Below, piece by piece: positions 26,368 through 36,036 of a DNA stretch of 55,244 bases; positions within the stretch are counted from its first letter, which is position 1; each line of letters starts with the position of its first letter. The notes beneath the pieces are model-generated. The model was not told where the DNA came from, ran no database searches, and was given only the letters and a program-made list of their open reading frames with translations. The DNA is from an uncultured Opitutaceae bacterium (GTDB lineage Bacteria > Verrucomicrobiota > Verrucomicrobiia > Opitutales > Opitutaceae), in contig CALFXL010000041.1 in NCBI GenBank assembly GCA_937958045.1, positions 1-55,244 of the forward strand, written 5' to 3'. A program made the translations under genes and the position numbers.

Positions 26368-29300
26368 ATGATGCGACGTTTCCTGTTTCGTCGGCTTGTT
26401 AGCCGCCTGTTCCCTGTGCTCGCGGGCACCGCGTTCGCGCCGGTGTTGCTCGCTGTGCAGGTGCCGCCGCCCGTCAAACCGGCGAAGGATGGAACGCTCG
26501 TTTATGAAGTCGGTGCGCGCGGCGATCGCGTGCCGGATTTTTCGCACGCAGGTTATCGCGGCGGCGGTGTGACGATTCCTATCGTACCCGCGCGTGTGCG
26601 CGTCGCGCCGGTGGACGGCGACGATGGCGAACGCATTCAAGCCGCGCTCGATTATGTCGCCACGCTGAGTCCGGACGCCAACGGCTTTCGCGGTGCTGTG
26701 CAGCTCGAAGCGGGCACCTATGAAATTGCCGGCCAACTTCGCATCTCCGCAAGTGGCGTTGTGCTGCGCGGTGCTGGCACGGATGAAAACGGCACGGTGT
26801 TGATCGCAACCGGCACCGATCGCCGCGCACTTGTTCGTATCGCGGGCAAAAACGATCGCACCACCGTTGGCATGTCCGCGCTGGTGGCCGACGACTATGT
26901 GCCCGTCGGCTCCACGCGTATCCGTTTGAATGATACACACGGGCTCAAGGTGGGGACCTCCGTTTTGATCGAACGCCCGAGTCCGGCCGAATGGCTCGCC
27001 CGCATCGGCATGCAAACGGCGCCCGCGCGCTCTCCGTTTCAATGGCGCCCCGGCAAAGTGAATGTCATTTGGGAGCGCACCATCACCGCGATCGCGGGTT
27101 CTGAAATCACGCTCGATGCTCCGCTGACGACCGCGCTTGAGTCGTCGCTGGGCGTCGCCACCGTCACGACGCTTTCGTGGCCGGGTCGGATCGAACAAGT
27201 CGGCGTGGAGAATCTCCGCTGCGTTTCCGTTTACGACGCAACCAATCCTCGCGACGAACAACACGCGTGGGAAGCGGTGCGCTTGGAGAATGTTCGCGAT
27301 GCGTGGGTACGCGATATCGCGGCGTATCATTTTGCGGGATCGGTCGTGTACGTGGATGCGAATGCGAGTCGTGTGAGCGTGCAGGATGTGATTTCGCGCG
27401 AACCCGTTTCCGAACTCGCGGGCCATCGTCGCACGACTTTTCACACGAGCGGCCAGCTCACGCTTTTCCTCCGTTGTCGTGCCGAAGATGGCCGCAACGA
27501 TTTCACCGTCGGTTATCAAAGCGCGGGACCGAACGTGTTTCTCGAATGTCACGCCGAGCGCTCGTCGGGTTTCAGCGGCAGCATCGGCTCGTGGGCATCG
27601 GGCGCGTTGTTCGACAACATCTCGATCGATGGCGGCATGCTGCGTCTCGATAATCTCGAGAGTTGGAATCAAGGCGTGGGTTGGGCCGCGGCGAACAGCG
27701 TGATCTGGGAAGCCAGCGCGGGTCATATCATCGTGCGTTCGCCGCCGGGGGCGACCAACTGGGCCGTCGCGGTGTGGGGCATGTACACGGGCGACGGCGC
27801 ATGGTGCAAAACGAGCGAGTTTGCGGCGCCGTCGAGCCTCTATCGCGCGCAGCTCACCGAGCGTTTGGGCGAGCCCTCGCTCGCGGCGCTCGCACCGGCG
27901 AAATATCCCGTGTTTTCGAAGCGCGTGCCCGAGCTCGGGGACGCTGTATCCGATCTTTCACTACGCATCAACGCGCGTCGTCCCGCCGCGGGTGTGCGTG
28001 CGCTCGCTTTGGAAAACGGCTGGCTCACCGCGGGCGGTTGTCTGCTCACGGGACGCCAGGCCAAAGTCACGTGGTGGCGCGGCCGCCTTGAGCCGCAGCG
28101 CGCCGCGGAGGTTGGTCCGAGTCTCACCCGGTTTTCTCCGGGACGTGTGGGCGCGGGCCTGACCGACGATCTTGAAGAGACGGCCGAGCAAATGCGCGTC
28201 TCGGGCACGGTGGTGATGCGCCACAACTACGGTCTTTGGTACGATCGTCGGCGCGACGATCATCAGATGAACAAACGCCCCGATGCGGATGCGTGGGGAC
28301 CGTTTTATGAGCAGCCGTTTTTGCGTTCGGGGCAGGGTGAAGCGTGGGATCGCCTGAGCCGCTACGATCTCACGCGTTACAATCCGTGGTACTTCCAACG
28401 CCTCAACACCTTCGCCGCGCTCGGTCGCGCGAAGGGGCTGGTGCTGATCAACGAGATGTATTTTCAGCACAACGTCATCGAGTCGGGCGCGCACTGGGTC
28501 GATTCGCCGTGGCGTCCGGTCAACAACATCAACGACACCGGCTTCACCGAGCCGCCGCCGTTCACGGGCGACACGATCAAGATGGCCGACGAGTTTTATG
28601 ATGTGTCGCATCCGGTTCGCGCCGCGCTCCATCGCGCGTACATCCGCCACAGTCTCGAAAGCCTCGCGGATCAGACCAACGTTATCCACTCGCTCAGCGA
28701 AGAATACACCGGCCCGCTGCACTTCATGCAGTTCTGGCTTGATGTAGTGGCGGAATGGATACGTGAAACCGGCAGGCGTCCCTTGATCGCGTTGAGCGCG
28801 ACCAAGGACGTGCAAGACGCGATCCTCGCCGATCCGGAGCGTGCAAAGCTCATTTCCGTCGTCGATCTGAAGTACTGGTGGGTGGCCGCCAATGGCGCGC
28901 TCTACGCCCCGAAAGGCGGCGTGAGCCTGGCGCCGCGCCAGCATCAACGTCTGTGGAAGGGCGGGCAGCCCGATGCGGCGTCGGTCGCCGGGATGGTGCG
29001 GGAGTACCGCACGCGTTTCCCCGACAAGGCGGTCATCACCGATCTCGGACAAGCGGAAGGCTGGTCGTTGTTATTTGCCGGTGGATCTTTCGCGAAACTT
29101 CCACCGACCGCCGATTGCGCGCTGCTGCAGGCGATCGTGGGTACGCGTCCAATGACGTGGGGCGGTGCAGGCGACGCCTGGGTGCTCGGCGATGCGCGCA
29201 ATCGCTTTGTTTATTTGCCCAAGGGCGGATCCATTACGGTCAAACCTCAAGCGGATCGTGGCACCTGGGTGCTGCTGCGCATCGACTTGGTGGACGGTAG

Positions 29301-29373
29301 CGTTGCACCTGCCGATGAGGCCTCCGCGCCGTCCGGTGCTCCGGCCGCGTTCTGGTGGCAGCTGCGTAGTTAA
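26368..29373 (+). CDS. Secreted beta-helix protein with DUF6298-type C-terminal barrel
   Basis: The 1001-aa product has a signal peptide (MMRRFLFRRLVSRLFPVLAG...). An N-terminal right-handed beta-helix of the pectate-lyase superfamily type covers residues about 60-560 (RIQAALDYVATLSPDANGFRG, GVVLRGAGTDENGTVLIATG, DISIDGG-like rungs). The C-terminal part (about 600-960) resembles DUF6298, a TIM-barrel-like region (MRHNYGLWYDRRRDDHQ, YNPWYFQRLNTFAALGRAKG, HSLSEEYTGPLHFMQFWLDV). Acidic residues in HSLSEEY and VVDLKYWW are candidates for catalysis. Catalytic activity is not established from what I can see; a lyase or hydrolase on acidic pectin is plausible. It is preceded by the MGH1-like gene (2-base gap) and followed by the DUF5060 gene (18-base gap). 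Confidence 0.75.
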   Translation: MMRRFLFRRLVSRLFPVLAGTAFAPVLLAVQVPPPVKPAKDGTLVYEVGARGDRVPDFSHAGYRGGGVTIPIVPARVRVAPVDGDDGERIQAALDYVATLSPDANGFRGAVQLEAGTYEIAGQLRISASGVVLRGAGTDENGTVLIATGTDRRALVRIAGKNDRTTVGMSALVADDYVPVGSTRIRLNDTHGLKVGTSVLIERPSPAEWLARIGMQTAPARSPFQWRPGKVNVIWERTITAIAGSEITLDAPLTTALESSLGVATVTTLSWPGRIEQVGVENLRCVSVYDATNPRDEQHAWEAVRLENVRDAWVRDIAAYHFAGSVVYVDANASRVSVQDVISREPVSELAGHRRTTFHTSGQLTLFLRCRAEDGRNDFTVGYQSAGPNVFLECHAERSSGFSGSIGSWASGALFDNISIDGGMLRLDNLESWNQGVGWAAANSVIWEASAGHIIVRSPPGATNWAVAVWGMYTGDGAWCKTSEFAAPSSLYRAQLTERLGEPSLAALAPAKYPVFSKRVPELGDAVSDLSLRINARRPAAGVRALALENGWLTAGGCLLTGRQAKVTWWRGRLEPQRAAEVGPSLTRFSPGRVGAGLTDDLEETAEQMRVSGTVVMRHNYGLWYDRRRDDHQMNKRPDADAWGPFYEQPFLRSGQGEAWDRLSRYDLTRYNPWYFQRLNTFAALGRAKGLVLINEMYFQHNVIESGAHWVDSPWRPVNNINDTGFTEPPPFTGDTIKMADEFYDVSHPVRAALHRAYIRHSLESLADQTNVIHSLSEEYTGPLHFMQFWLDVVAEWIRETGRRPLIALSATKDVQDAILADPERAKLISVVDLKYWWVAANGALYAPKGGVSLAPRQHQRLWKGGQPDAASVAGMVREYRTRFPDKAVITDLGQAEGWSLLFAGGSFAKLPPTADCALLQAIVGTRPMTWGGAGDAWVLGDARNRFVYLPKGGSITVKPQADRGTWVLLRIDLVDGSVAPADEASAPSGAPAAFWWQLRS

Positions 29374-29391
29374 AATTTGAATACACTCTCA

Positions 29392-31029
29392 ATGAAAACC
29401 TCATCCATACCTCGTCTTCATCGCGCCTTCATGGCGGTGATCTTGAGCGCATTGGTCTTCGGTGCGTCGTTCCTGCGCGCCGCCCAGACTACCGTTGAAC
29501 AGTGGGGCGTCTTCGAAGTCGCCCTCAAGGGCCCGAGCGACGGCAATCCGTTTGTCGATGTGACGCTGACGGCCAAATTCTCCGACGGCTTCCGCACGAT
29601 CGAAGTCGCCGGTTTCTACGATGGCGACGGCGTTTATCGCGTGCGCTTCATGCCGGACAAACCCGGCGAATGGCGTTACGAAACGAAGAGCAACCGCTGG
29701 CCGCTCACCGAGAAGAGCGGTCTGTTCACCGTGACGCCGGCCACCGGCAAAAACCACGGCCCGGTGCGCGTGCGCAACACGTACCACTTCGCCTACGCCG
29801 ACGGCACGCCCTTCAGGCCGATCGGCACCACGATGTATTCGTGGACGCATCGCCCGCAGGAAATGGAAGAGCTCACGCTCAAGACGCTCGCCGCTTCGCC
29901 GTTCAACAAGGTGCGCATGTGCGTGTTTCCGCAGGCTCACGGCGTGAAGTTCATGCCGCCGCAGCGCTGGCCGTTCGAGGGCAAGCCGCCGCGTGATTGG
30001 GATTTCACGCGCTTCAATCCGGAGTTTTTCCGCCACCTCGAAAAACGCGTCGCCGATCTCATGGCGCTCGGCATCGAGTGCGACCTCATCCTCTTCCATC
30101 CCTACGATGACGATGAAGAGTGGGGCTTCGAAACGATGTCGCCCGAGACGGATGATTTTTATCTCCGCTATGTCGTGGCGCGTCTCGCCGCTTACCGGAA
30201 CATCTGGTGGTCGATGGGCAATGAATACGACTTCCTCCGCACGAAGACCGAAGCGGATTGGGATCGTTATTTCCAGGTCGTGCAGAAGGCCGACCCGTAC
30301 GATCACCTGCGTTCGATTCACAACGGCAAACTCATCTACGATCACAACAAGCCGTGGGTCACGCACGTGAGCATGCAGAACGGCATGGCCACGGAGGAAG
30401 CCGGCCGCGCGGAGCTCTATCGCGACGTTTACCGCAAGCCGATCGTGTATGATGAACTCAAATACGAAGGTAACCACGAGCTTCGTTGGGCGCAGCTCAG
30501 CGGTCAGGAGTTGGTGCATCGTTTCTGGTCCTGCACCGTCGCCGGCACCTATGGCGGTCACAGCGAATTTTTCGAAGATGAGCGCCAGGTCGTCTGGCTC
30601 GCGCAAGGCGGCGAGTTGAAAGGCACCAGCCCCGCGCGTCTCGCGTTCCTCCGCAAGATTCTCGAAGAAGGCCCGGCCGAAGGTCTCGAGCCGCACGATC
30701 AGTGGCAGGATCCGCGCATCGCGGGCAAGTCCGGTCATTATTACCTGATCTATCTCGGTCGCGAAGCGCCGACTTCGTGGGACATCGAACTGTATCGCAA
30801 CGGCCTGCAGGACGGCATGCAGTTCAAGGCCGAGGTCATCGACACGTGGGAAATGACCATCACGCCCGTCGACGGCGTGTTCACCACGAAGAAGAAAGAC
30901 CGCTATTATTTCACGGATGCCGCCGGTCGCGCCATTCCGCTGCCCGGCAAACCGTATCAAGCGATCCGCCTGACGTATGTCGGCGGAGCCGCGCCCGTCT
31001 CCACGGCGAAACCGCCGATGGAGCCCTGA
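29392..31029 (+). CDS. Secreted DUF5060 / apiosidase-like (DUF4038, DUF5605) glycoside hydrolase
   Basis: The 545-aa product has a signal peptide (AVILSALVFGASFLRAAQ). An N-terminal DUF5060 beta-sandwich follows at residues about 35-125 (EQWGVFEVALKGPSDGNPF... GEWRYETKS). A TIM-barrel like the GH140-type apiosidases comes next (FAYADGTPFRPIGTTMYSWTH). Likely catalytic acids are Glu278 in WWSMGNEYDF and Glu355 in IVYDELKYEGNH. The C-terminal part resembles DUF5605. GH140 removes apiose side chains from rhamnogalacturonan II, but relatives cleave other links, so the substrate is a guess. The ATG at 29392 is chosen over a TTG at 29377. Confidence 0.8.
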   Translation: MKTSSIPRLHRAFMAVILSALVFGASFLRAAQTTVEQWGVFEVALKGPSDGNPFVDVTLTAKFSDGFRTIEVAGFYDGDGVYRVRFMPDKPGEWRYETKSNRWPLTEKSGLFTVTPATGKNHGPVRVRNTYHFAYADGTPFRPIGTTMYSWTHRPQEMEELTLKTLAASPFNKVRMCVFPQAHGVKFMPPQRWPFEGKPPRDWDFTRFNPEFFRHLEKRVADLMALGIECDLILFHPYDDDEEWGFETMSPETDDFYLRYVVARLAAYRNIWWSMGNEYDFLRTKTEADWDRYFQVVQKADPYDHLRSIHNGKLIYDHNKPWVTHVSMQNGMATEEAGRAELYRDVYRKPIVYDELKYEGNHELRWAQLSGQELVHRFWSCTVAGTYGGHSEFFEDERQVVWLAQGGELKGTSPARLAFLRKILEEGPAEGLEPHDQWQDPRIAGKSGHYYLIYLGREAPTSWDIELYRNGLQDGMQFKAEVIDTWEMTITPVDGVFTTKKKDRYYFTDAAGRAIPLPGKPYQAIRLTYVGGAAPVSTAKPPMEP

Positions 31030-31139
31030 ACTGATCGAGCGCGAGACGCGCGGTCCTGCTGCGCGTTTCGCCTCGTTGTTTTGATGTTTCCTTTTCCGAC
31101 CCCGGCGCGCGGGTGAATGCGCGCGATTTTTCCGACTCC

Positions 31140-33509
31140 ATGAAACGCATCCGCAACTTGCTCCTTTCGCTCGCCGCCTGTGTCGCGGCCTTGACCGCCC
31201 GTGCCGGCGACACTCCGGCCGACAAGGCGTATCTTTTCGCCTACTTTTATGTGAACGGTGAAGACGGCCTGCACCTCGCGTGGAGCCCGGATGGTTACAA
31301 GTTCGAGATGCTCGGCGGCGATCGCAGTTATCTGCGTCCCACCGTCGGCGAAGCGAAGATCATGCGCGATCCGTGCATCTTCCGCGGACCCGATGGACTT
31401 TTCCACCTCGTCTGGACGACTTCGTGGGAAGGGAAGACGCTCGGCTACGCGTCGTCGAAGGATCTGCTGGTGTGGTCGGAGCAAAAGGAGATCCCGGTGA
31501 TGGCGCACGAGGAGAAGGCGCAGAATGTCTGGGCGCCCGAGATCACCTTCGATCCGGTGAATCAGGAATACGTCATCTTCTGGTCGACGACGATCCTCGG
31601 AAAATTCCGCGAGACGGAAAACACCAACCGCCGTCCCGAGCGGAATCACCGTATTTATTCTGTCACTACAAAGGACTTTGAAACCTTCACTCCAGCTAAG
31701 CTCCACTACGATGGCGGTTTTAATGTCATCGATGCCACGCTCGCGCCCAATGGCGACGAATGGCTCATGTTCGTGAAGAACGAGCAGCTCACACCGAAGA
31801 CCGAAAAGAACATTCGCCTCGTGCGCGGCAAAACCGTGAACGGTCCGTTCTCCGAAGCTTCGCCCGCCATCACCGGCAACTACTGGGCCGAAGGTCCGAG
31901 TCCGGTCAAAGTCGGCGACGAGTGGCGCGTGTATTTCGACAAGCACATGGAGAATCGCTACGGCATGGTCCGCTCGCGCGATCTCGTGAATTGGGAGGAT
32001 GTTTCGGACAAAGTTTCTTTCCCGAAAGACGCGCGCCACGGCACCGTCATCGAAGTCCCGCGCGAAGTGATCGAGAATCTTCAGCGTCACGCGCCGTCCG
32101 CCGGCGCTGCGCGTGCCGGCATCTACAATGTCCTCGATTACGGCGCGGCCGGCAACGGCATCGCCAAGGAAACCGGTGCGATCAATCGTGCGATCAAAGC
32201 GATCGAGCGCGCGGGCGGCGGCACCTTGTATTTCCCCGCGGGCAAATACCTCACCGGTTCGATCCACATGGTGGACAATCTCACCATCCACCTCGAAGCC
32301 GGCGCCGAGCTTCTTTACAGCGGCGATCCCGCCGATTCCCCGCTCGTCGAATCGCGTTGGGAAGGCACGAGCACGTACACCTACGGCCCGCTCATCTACG
32401 CCAACGGCAAACAGAATCTCGCGATCACCGGTCGCGGCGTGATCAACGGCGTGGGCAAAAACTGGTGGTGGCGCACCACCGAAGGTTCGCCCGGTCCGAA
32501 GCGCGATCACGCGATGGTCGCTAAGACCGAATGGCGCGAAAAAATTTATCCGCGCGTCCACAAGGAAGGAAAGCTCGCGAAGGAAGACTACAAGCTCTCC
32601 GCCGAATTCACACGGCCTTCGCTCGTCGTTTTCTTCGAGTGCAAAAACATCCGCGTGGACGGGGTGACGCTCACCATGTCGCCGATGTGGCTCATGCACG
32701 CGATCTACTCGGAAGACATCAATGTCACCGGCGTCCGTTTCGTTTCCGAACACGGCGGTCCGAACGGCGACGGTTTCGACATCGATTCGTGCCGCAACGT
32801 CCGCGTGTCCGACTGCTTCTTCGACACGGGCGACGACTGCATCGTCATCAAGTCCGGCAAAGACGACGACGGCCGTCGCGTCGCGCGTCCGACCGAATTT
32901 GTCACCATCACCAACTGCGTGTTCTACGCCGGTCACGGCGCGGTCGTCATCGGCAGCGAAACCTCCGGTGGCATCAACAACATCGTCGCGAGCAACAATG
33001 TCTGCAAAGGCACCGATCGCGGCATTCGCATCAAGACCATGCGCGGTCGCGGCGCCGTCATTCAGAATGTGCGTTTCGACAACTGGGTGATCGAAGGCAC
33101 GCCGAAGGAAGCCATTCACATCACCGCCAACTACGCGAAGGTTCCCGAGGAACCGAAGTCCGAGCGCACGCCGGTCATCCGCAATGTTTCCATCAGCAAC
33201 ATCACCGTGGTGGACGCGAAGCAGGTCGTCGGCATCGCCGGTCTGCCCGAGCAGTATATCGAAAACCTCCGCCTGACCGATATCACCGGCACGGGCGAGA
33301 TCGGCTTCGTCGCGGACTCGGTGGACGGCCTCGAACTGCGCGATGTGCGCATCGACGCCAAGACGGGGCCTGCGTTCACGTTCAGCAAGTCGCGTAATCT
33401 CTTTTTGGATACGCTCACCTCGCTCAACGCGCCCGGCCGCAAACCGAGCGTCAAGCTGGTCGAGATCGCCGACGACACGATCGTGACCCGCGGCTTCGAG
33501 CTGCGTTGA
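31140..33509 (+). CDS. Secreted two-enzyme fusion: GH43-like propeller + GH28 polygalacturonase-like helix
   Basis: The 789-aa product has a signal peptide (MKRIRNLLLSLAACVAALTARA). Residues about 25-315 form a five-bladed propeller of GH43 type: IMRDPCIFRGPDGLFHLVW, VWAPEITFDPVNQEYVIFW, and YWAEGPSPVKVGDEW with a likely acid Glu. Residues about 325-789 form a GH28 beta-helix starting YNVLDYGAAGNG, with the full family signature: NGDGFDID (Asp544), DTGDDCIVIKSG (Asp565, Asp566), AGHGAVVIGSE, and RIKTMRGRG. One chain could thus trim a side chain and then cut galacturonan-type backbone. A GTG at 31113 would add 9 residues before the signal peptide and is less likely. Confidence 0.88.
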   Translation: MKRIRNLLLSLAACVAALTARAGDTPADKAYLFAYFYVNGEDGLHLAWSPDGYKFEMLGGDRSYLRPTVGEAKIMRDPCIFRGPDGLFHLVWTTSWEGKTLGYASSKDLLVWSEQKEIPVMAHEEKAQNVWAPEITFDPVNQEYVIFWSTTILGKFRETENTNRRPERNHRIYSVTTKDFETFTPAKLHYDGGFNVIDATLAPNGDEWLMFVKNEQLTPKTEKNIRLVRGKTVNGPFSEASPAITGNYWAEGPSPVKVGDEWRVYFDKHMENRYGMVRSRDLVNWEDVSDKVSFPKDARHGTVIEVPREVIENLQRHAPSAGAARAGIYNVLDYGAAGNGIAKETGAINRAIKAIERAGGGTLYFPAGKYLTGSIHMVDNLTIHLEAGAELLYSGDPADSPLVESRWEGTSTYTYGPLIYANGKQNLAITGRGVINGVGKNWWWRTTEGSPGPKRDHAMVAKTEWREKIYPRVHKEGKLAKEDYKLSAEFTRPSLVVFFECKNIRVDGVTLTMSPMWLMHAIYSEDINVTGVRFVSEHGGPNGDGFDIDSCRNVRVSDCFFDTGDDCIVIKSGKDDDGRRVARPTEFVTITNCVFYAGHGAVVIGSETSGGINNIVASNNVCKGTDRGIRIKTMRGRGAVIQNVRFDNWVIEGTPKEAIHITANYAKVPEEPKSERTPVIRNVSISNITVVDAKQVVGIAGLPEQYIENLRLTDITGTGEIGFVADSVDGLELRDVRIDAKTGPAFTFSKSRNLFLDTLTSLNAPGRKPSVKLVEIADDTIVTRGFELR

Positions 33510-33564
33510 ACCTGCCGTCTTTCGCGGGGCGGCGCCGCCCGTCCCGCGCCTGTTTTTCCTCCCG

Positions 33565-34488
33565 ATGAAAACCACGTTTCCGCAAGAAGGCGTTTTTGCC
33601 GCTCTCGCAATCCCGACCGACGCCAAGCGTCGCGTCCTCAAACGCGCTCTCGCCACGCATCTCGCCTGGCTGCGCGCAAAGGGCGTGCATGGCGTGCTCG
33701 CGCTGGGCAGCACGGGCGACTTCGTGCGTTTCAGCGTCGACGAGCGCAAGGCGATCCTCGAGACCATCGCGGAGCTTGCGGCGCCGATGACGGTGCTCGC
33801 GAATATCAGCGACGTGGACTCGCGCGTGACCGCCGAGCTCGGTCGCTTCGCGCGTCGCTTGCGTCTGCCCGGCGTGGCGGTGATGCCGCCGAATTTCTTC
33901 CCGGTGCGTCCCGCCGATCAACTCGCGTTTTTCGAGCACGCAGCCGAAGCCGCGCAGCTGCCGGTGATGCTCTACAATTTCCCTGAGCTCACGGGCAACC
34001 GCATCGGCATCGAGACGATCGCGAAGTTTGCCGATCGCCAGCGTATGGGCGGCATCAAACAAAGCGGCGGCGAGTTTTCTTATCACGAAGAACTCATCGC
34101 GCTCGGTAAGGAGAAAAAATTCGCGGTCTTCTCCGGCGCCGACACGCGCTTGTCCGAAGTCTTCGCGATGGGCGCGGCGGGCTGCATCGGCGGCCTCGTG
34201 AATTTCGTGCCGGAGTACATGCTCGAGATCTATCGCATTCACAAACTCGGCCAGGCCGGCGAGGCGTCGGTCGAGATCGCGCGCATGAAAGAAGTCGGCC
34301 CGATCATCGACCAGCTCACGTTCCCCGTGAATGTGCTTTGCGGCGTCGAAGCGCGTGGCTTCGAACCCGGTGCGCCCAAGATGATCCTCTCGCGCGAATC
34401 CGAAAAAATCTACGCGAAGATCGTGAAGGAACTTCGCGCGAAATTCCGTCAGTGGAAACTGCCGCTCGCGGAAACCAAGAAACGCTGA
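33565..34488 (+). CDS. DapA/NanA-superfamily aldolase (keto-acid lyase), copy 2
   Basis: The 307-aa cytoplasmic protein has Schiff-base Lys165 (GGIKQSGGEF), Tyr137 (MLYNFPELTG) and an LGSTGDF loop near residue 49. The loop change from TTGE (copy 1) to STGD suggests a different keto acid. The C-terminal region is also unlike copy 1. It sits between the GH43-GH28 fusion and the second Na+/solute symporter. The layout implies that an acid released by these secreted enzymes is imported by the symporter and split here into pyruvate and an aldehyde. True lysine-biosynthesis DapA is unlikely in this position. Confidence 0.88.
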   Translation: MKTTFPQEGVFAALAIPTDAKRRVLKRALATHLAWLRAKGVHGVLALGSTGDFVRFSVDERKAILETIAELAAPMTVLANISDVDSRVTAELGRFARRLRLPGVAVMPPNFFPVRPADQLAFFEHAAEAAQLPVMLYNFPELTGNRIGIETIAKFADRQRMGGIKQSGGEFSYHEELIALGKEKKFAVFSGADTRLSEVFAMGAAGCIGGLVNFVPEYMLEIYRIHKLGQAGEASVEIARMKEVGPIIDQLTFPVNVLCGVEARGFEPGAPKMILSRESEKIYAKIVKELRAKFRQWKLPLAETKKR

Positions 34489-34526
34489 GCTGACCCGCTC
34501 GTCTCAACCCCCGCCCTCGTTCTGCC

Positions 34527-36032
34527 ATGTCCAGCAACCTCTCGATTCCCGATCTCGCCATCCTTATCGCCTACTTGGTGGGCGTCACCGGTTTTGGTTG
34601 CTGGTTCTATTGGCGAAATCGCGACAGCGAACACTACATGTCGGGCGGCCGTTCGCTGCCCGGCTGGGCGGTGGGCCTTTCGATCTTCGGCTCGTACGTC
34701 AGCAGCATCAGCTTTCTCGCGAATCCGGGAAAGTCGTTCGCGGGCGATTGGAATGCGTTTGTATTCGCGCTGACACTACCGCTCACGGCATGGATCGCGG
34801 TGAAGTGGTTTGTGCCGTTCTTCCGGCGCACCGGAGAAATCTCCGCGTATCATCATCTCGAATCGCGCTTCGGACCGTGGGCGCGCACGTACGCGGTGGC
34901 GTGTTACATCCTCACGCAACTCGCGCGGCTCGGCACGATTCTCTACCTGCTCGCGCTCGCGCTCGTGCCGCTGACGGGATGGGACATCACCACCATCATC
35001 ATCGTGGCGGGCGTCGCGATTCTCGTTTATCCTCTCCTTGGCGGCACGGAGGCCGTGATTTGGACCGGCGTGGTGCAGGCGGTGGTGCTTGTCGGCGGCG
35101 CGCTCGCGTGTGTGGTCACGTTGTTGATCGGCATGCCCGAAGGCCCGATGCAGGTATTCGACATCGCGATCGAACACAATAAATTCAGCCTCGGCAGTTT
35201 TGGCAGCAGTCTCGCGCAGGCTACCTTCTGGGTCGTGTTCGTTTATGGCATCGTGATCAACCTGCAGAACTTCGGCATCGATCAGAGCTACGTGCAGCGC
35301 TACATCACGGCGAAGTCCGACGGCGCCGCGAAGCGCAGCGTGTGGCTCGGCGCGATGCTGTATGTGCCGGTGGGCGCGGCGTTTTTCTTTATCGGCACGG
35401 CGTTGTTCGCGTTCTACACCGCGCAGCCCGATCTGCTGCCGGCCTCGCTGGAGGCGGCTGCGAAACCCGACTCGGTTTTTCCGTACTACATCAGCACGCA
35501 ACTGCCACCCGGTGTCGCCGGCCTTGTGATCGCCGGACTCTGTGCGGCGGCGATGGATTCGAATCTCAACTGCATGTCCACGCTCTTCCTGCAGGACGTG
35601 TATAAACGTTATTTCCGCAAAGCCGCGTCCGAGAAGGAATCGATGCGCGTGCTGCATCTCTCGACGTTTGTCTTCGGTGCGCTCGCGATCGTGGCCGCGC
35701 TCGCGATGATCAAAATCAAAAGCGCGCTCGATGTGTGGTGGGAACTCGCAGGCATTTTTGGCGGAGGCATGCTCGGTCTTTTCTTGTTGGGTCTGCTCTC
35801 CAAACGTGCGGGCAGCCGCGCCGGTTTGCTCGGTGTCATCGCCGGCGTCCTCGTGATCCTGTGGATGACGCTCTCGCCAAAAATCACCGGTTTTCCCGAT
35901 GCGTGGCGCAGCCCGTTTCATGGTTTCCTCGTGATCGTGTTTGGCACGATTGCGATCCTCGTTGTTGGTTTGCTTTCGGCCGCGCTCTGGCCTGAGCGAC
36001 GCGATCGTGCGTCCACGTCCTCTCATTCCTGA
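34527..36032 (+). CDS. Sodium:solute symporter (SSS family), copy 2
   Basis: The 501-aa polytopic inner-membrane protein shows SSS marks SEHYMSGGRSLPGWAVGLSIFG, SAYHHLESRFGPWAR and AAAMDSNLNCMSTLFLQDVY (sodium-site region). It has about a dozen hydrophobic segments. It differs strongly from the symporter at 21245-22810, so the two operons probably import different compounds. It starts 38 bases after the aldolase and ends 4 bases before the GH2-sialidase fusion. Confidence 0.92.
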   Translation: MSSNLSIPDLAILIAYLVGVTGFGCWFYWRNRDSEHYMSGGRSLPGWAVGLSIFGSYVSSISFLANPGKSFAGDWNAFVFALTLPLTAWIAVKWFVPFFRRTGEISAYHHLESRFGPWARTYAVACYILTQLARLGTILYLLALALVPLTGWDITTIIIVAGVAILVYPLLGGTEAVIWTGVVQAVVLVGGALACVVTLLIGMPEGPMQVFDIAIEHNKFSLGSFGSSLAQATFWVVFVYGIVINLQNFGIDQSYVQRYITAKSDGAAKRSVWLGAMLYVPVGAAFFFIGTALFAFYTAQPDLLPASLEAAAKPDSVFPYYISTQLPPGVAGLVIAGLCAAAMDSNLNCMSTLFLQDVYKRYFRKAASEKESMRVLHLSTFVFGALAIVAALAMIKIKSALDVWWELAGIFGGGMLGLFLLGLLSKRAGSRAGLLGVIAGVLVILWMTLSPKITGFPDAWRSPFHGFLVIVFGTIAILVVGLLSAALWPERRDRASTSSHS

Positions 36033-36036
36033 TTTT

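Noticed and set aside
30957..33767. 936-codon open frame on the minus strand opposite the GH43-GH28 gene
   Set aside because: It is antisense to two well-supported plus-strand genes, has no recognisable domain and its composition (Arg, Asp, His, Val rich) is typical of antisense frames in GC-rich DNA.
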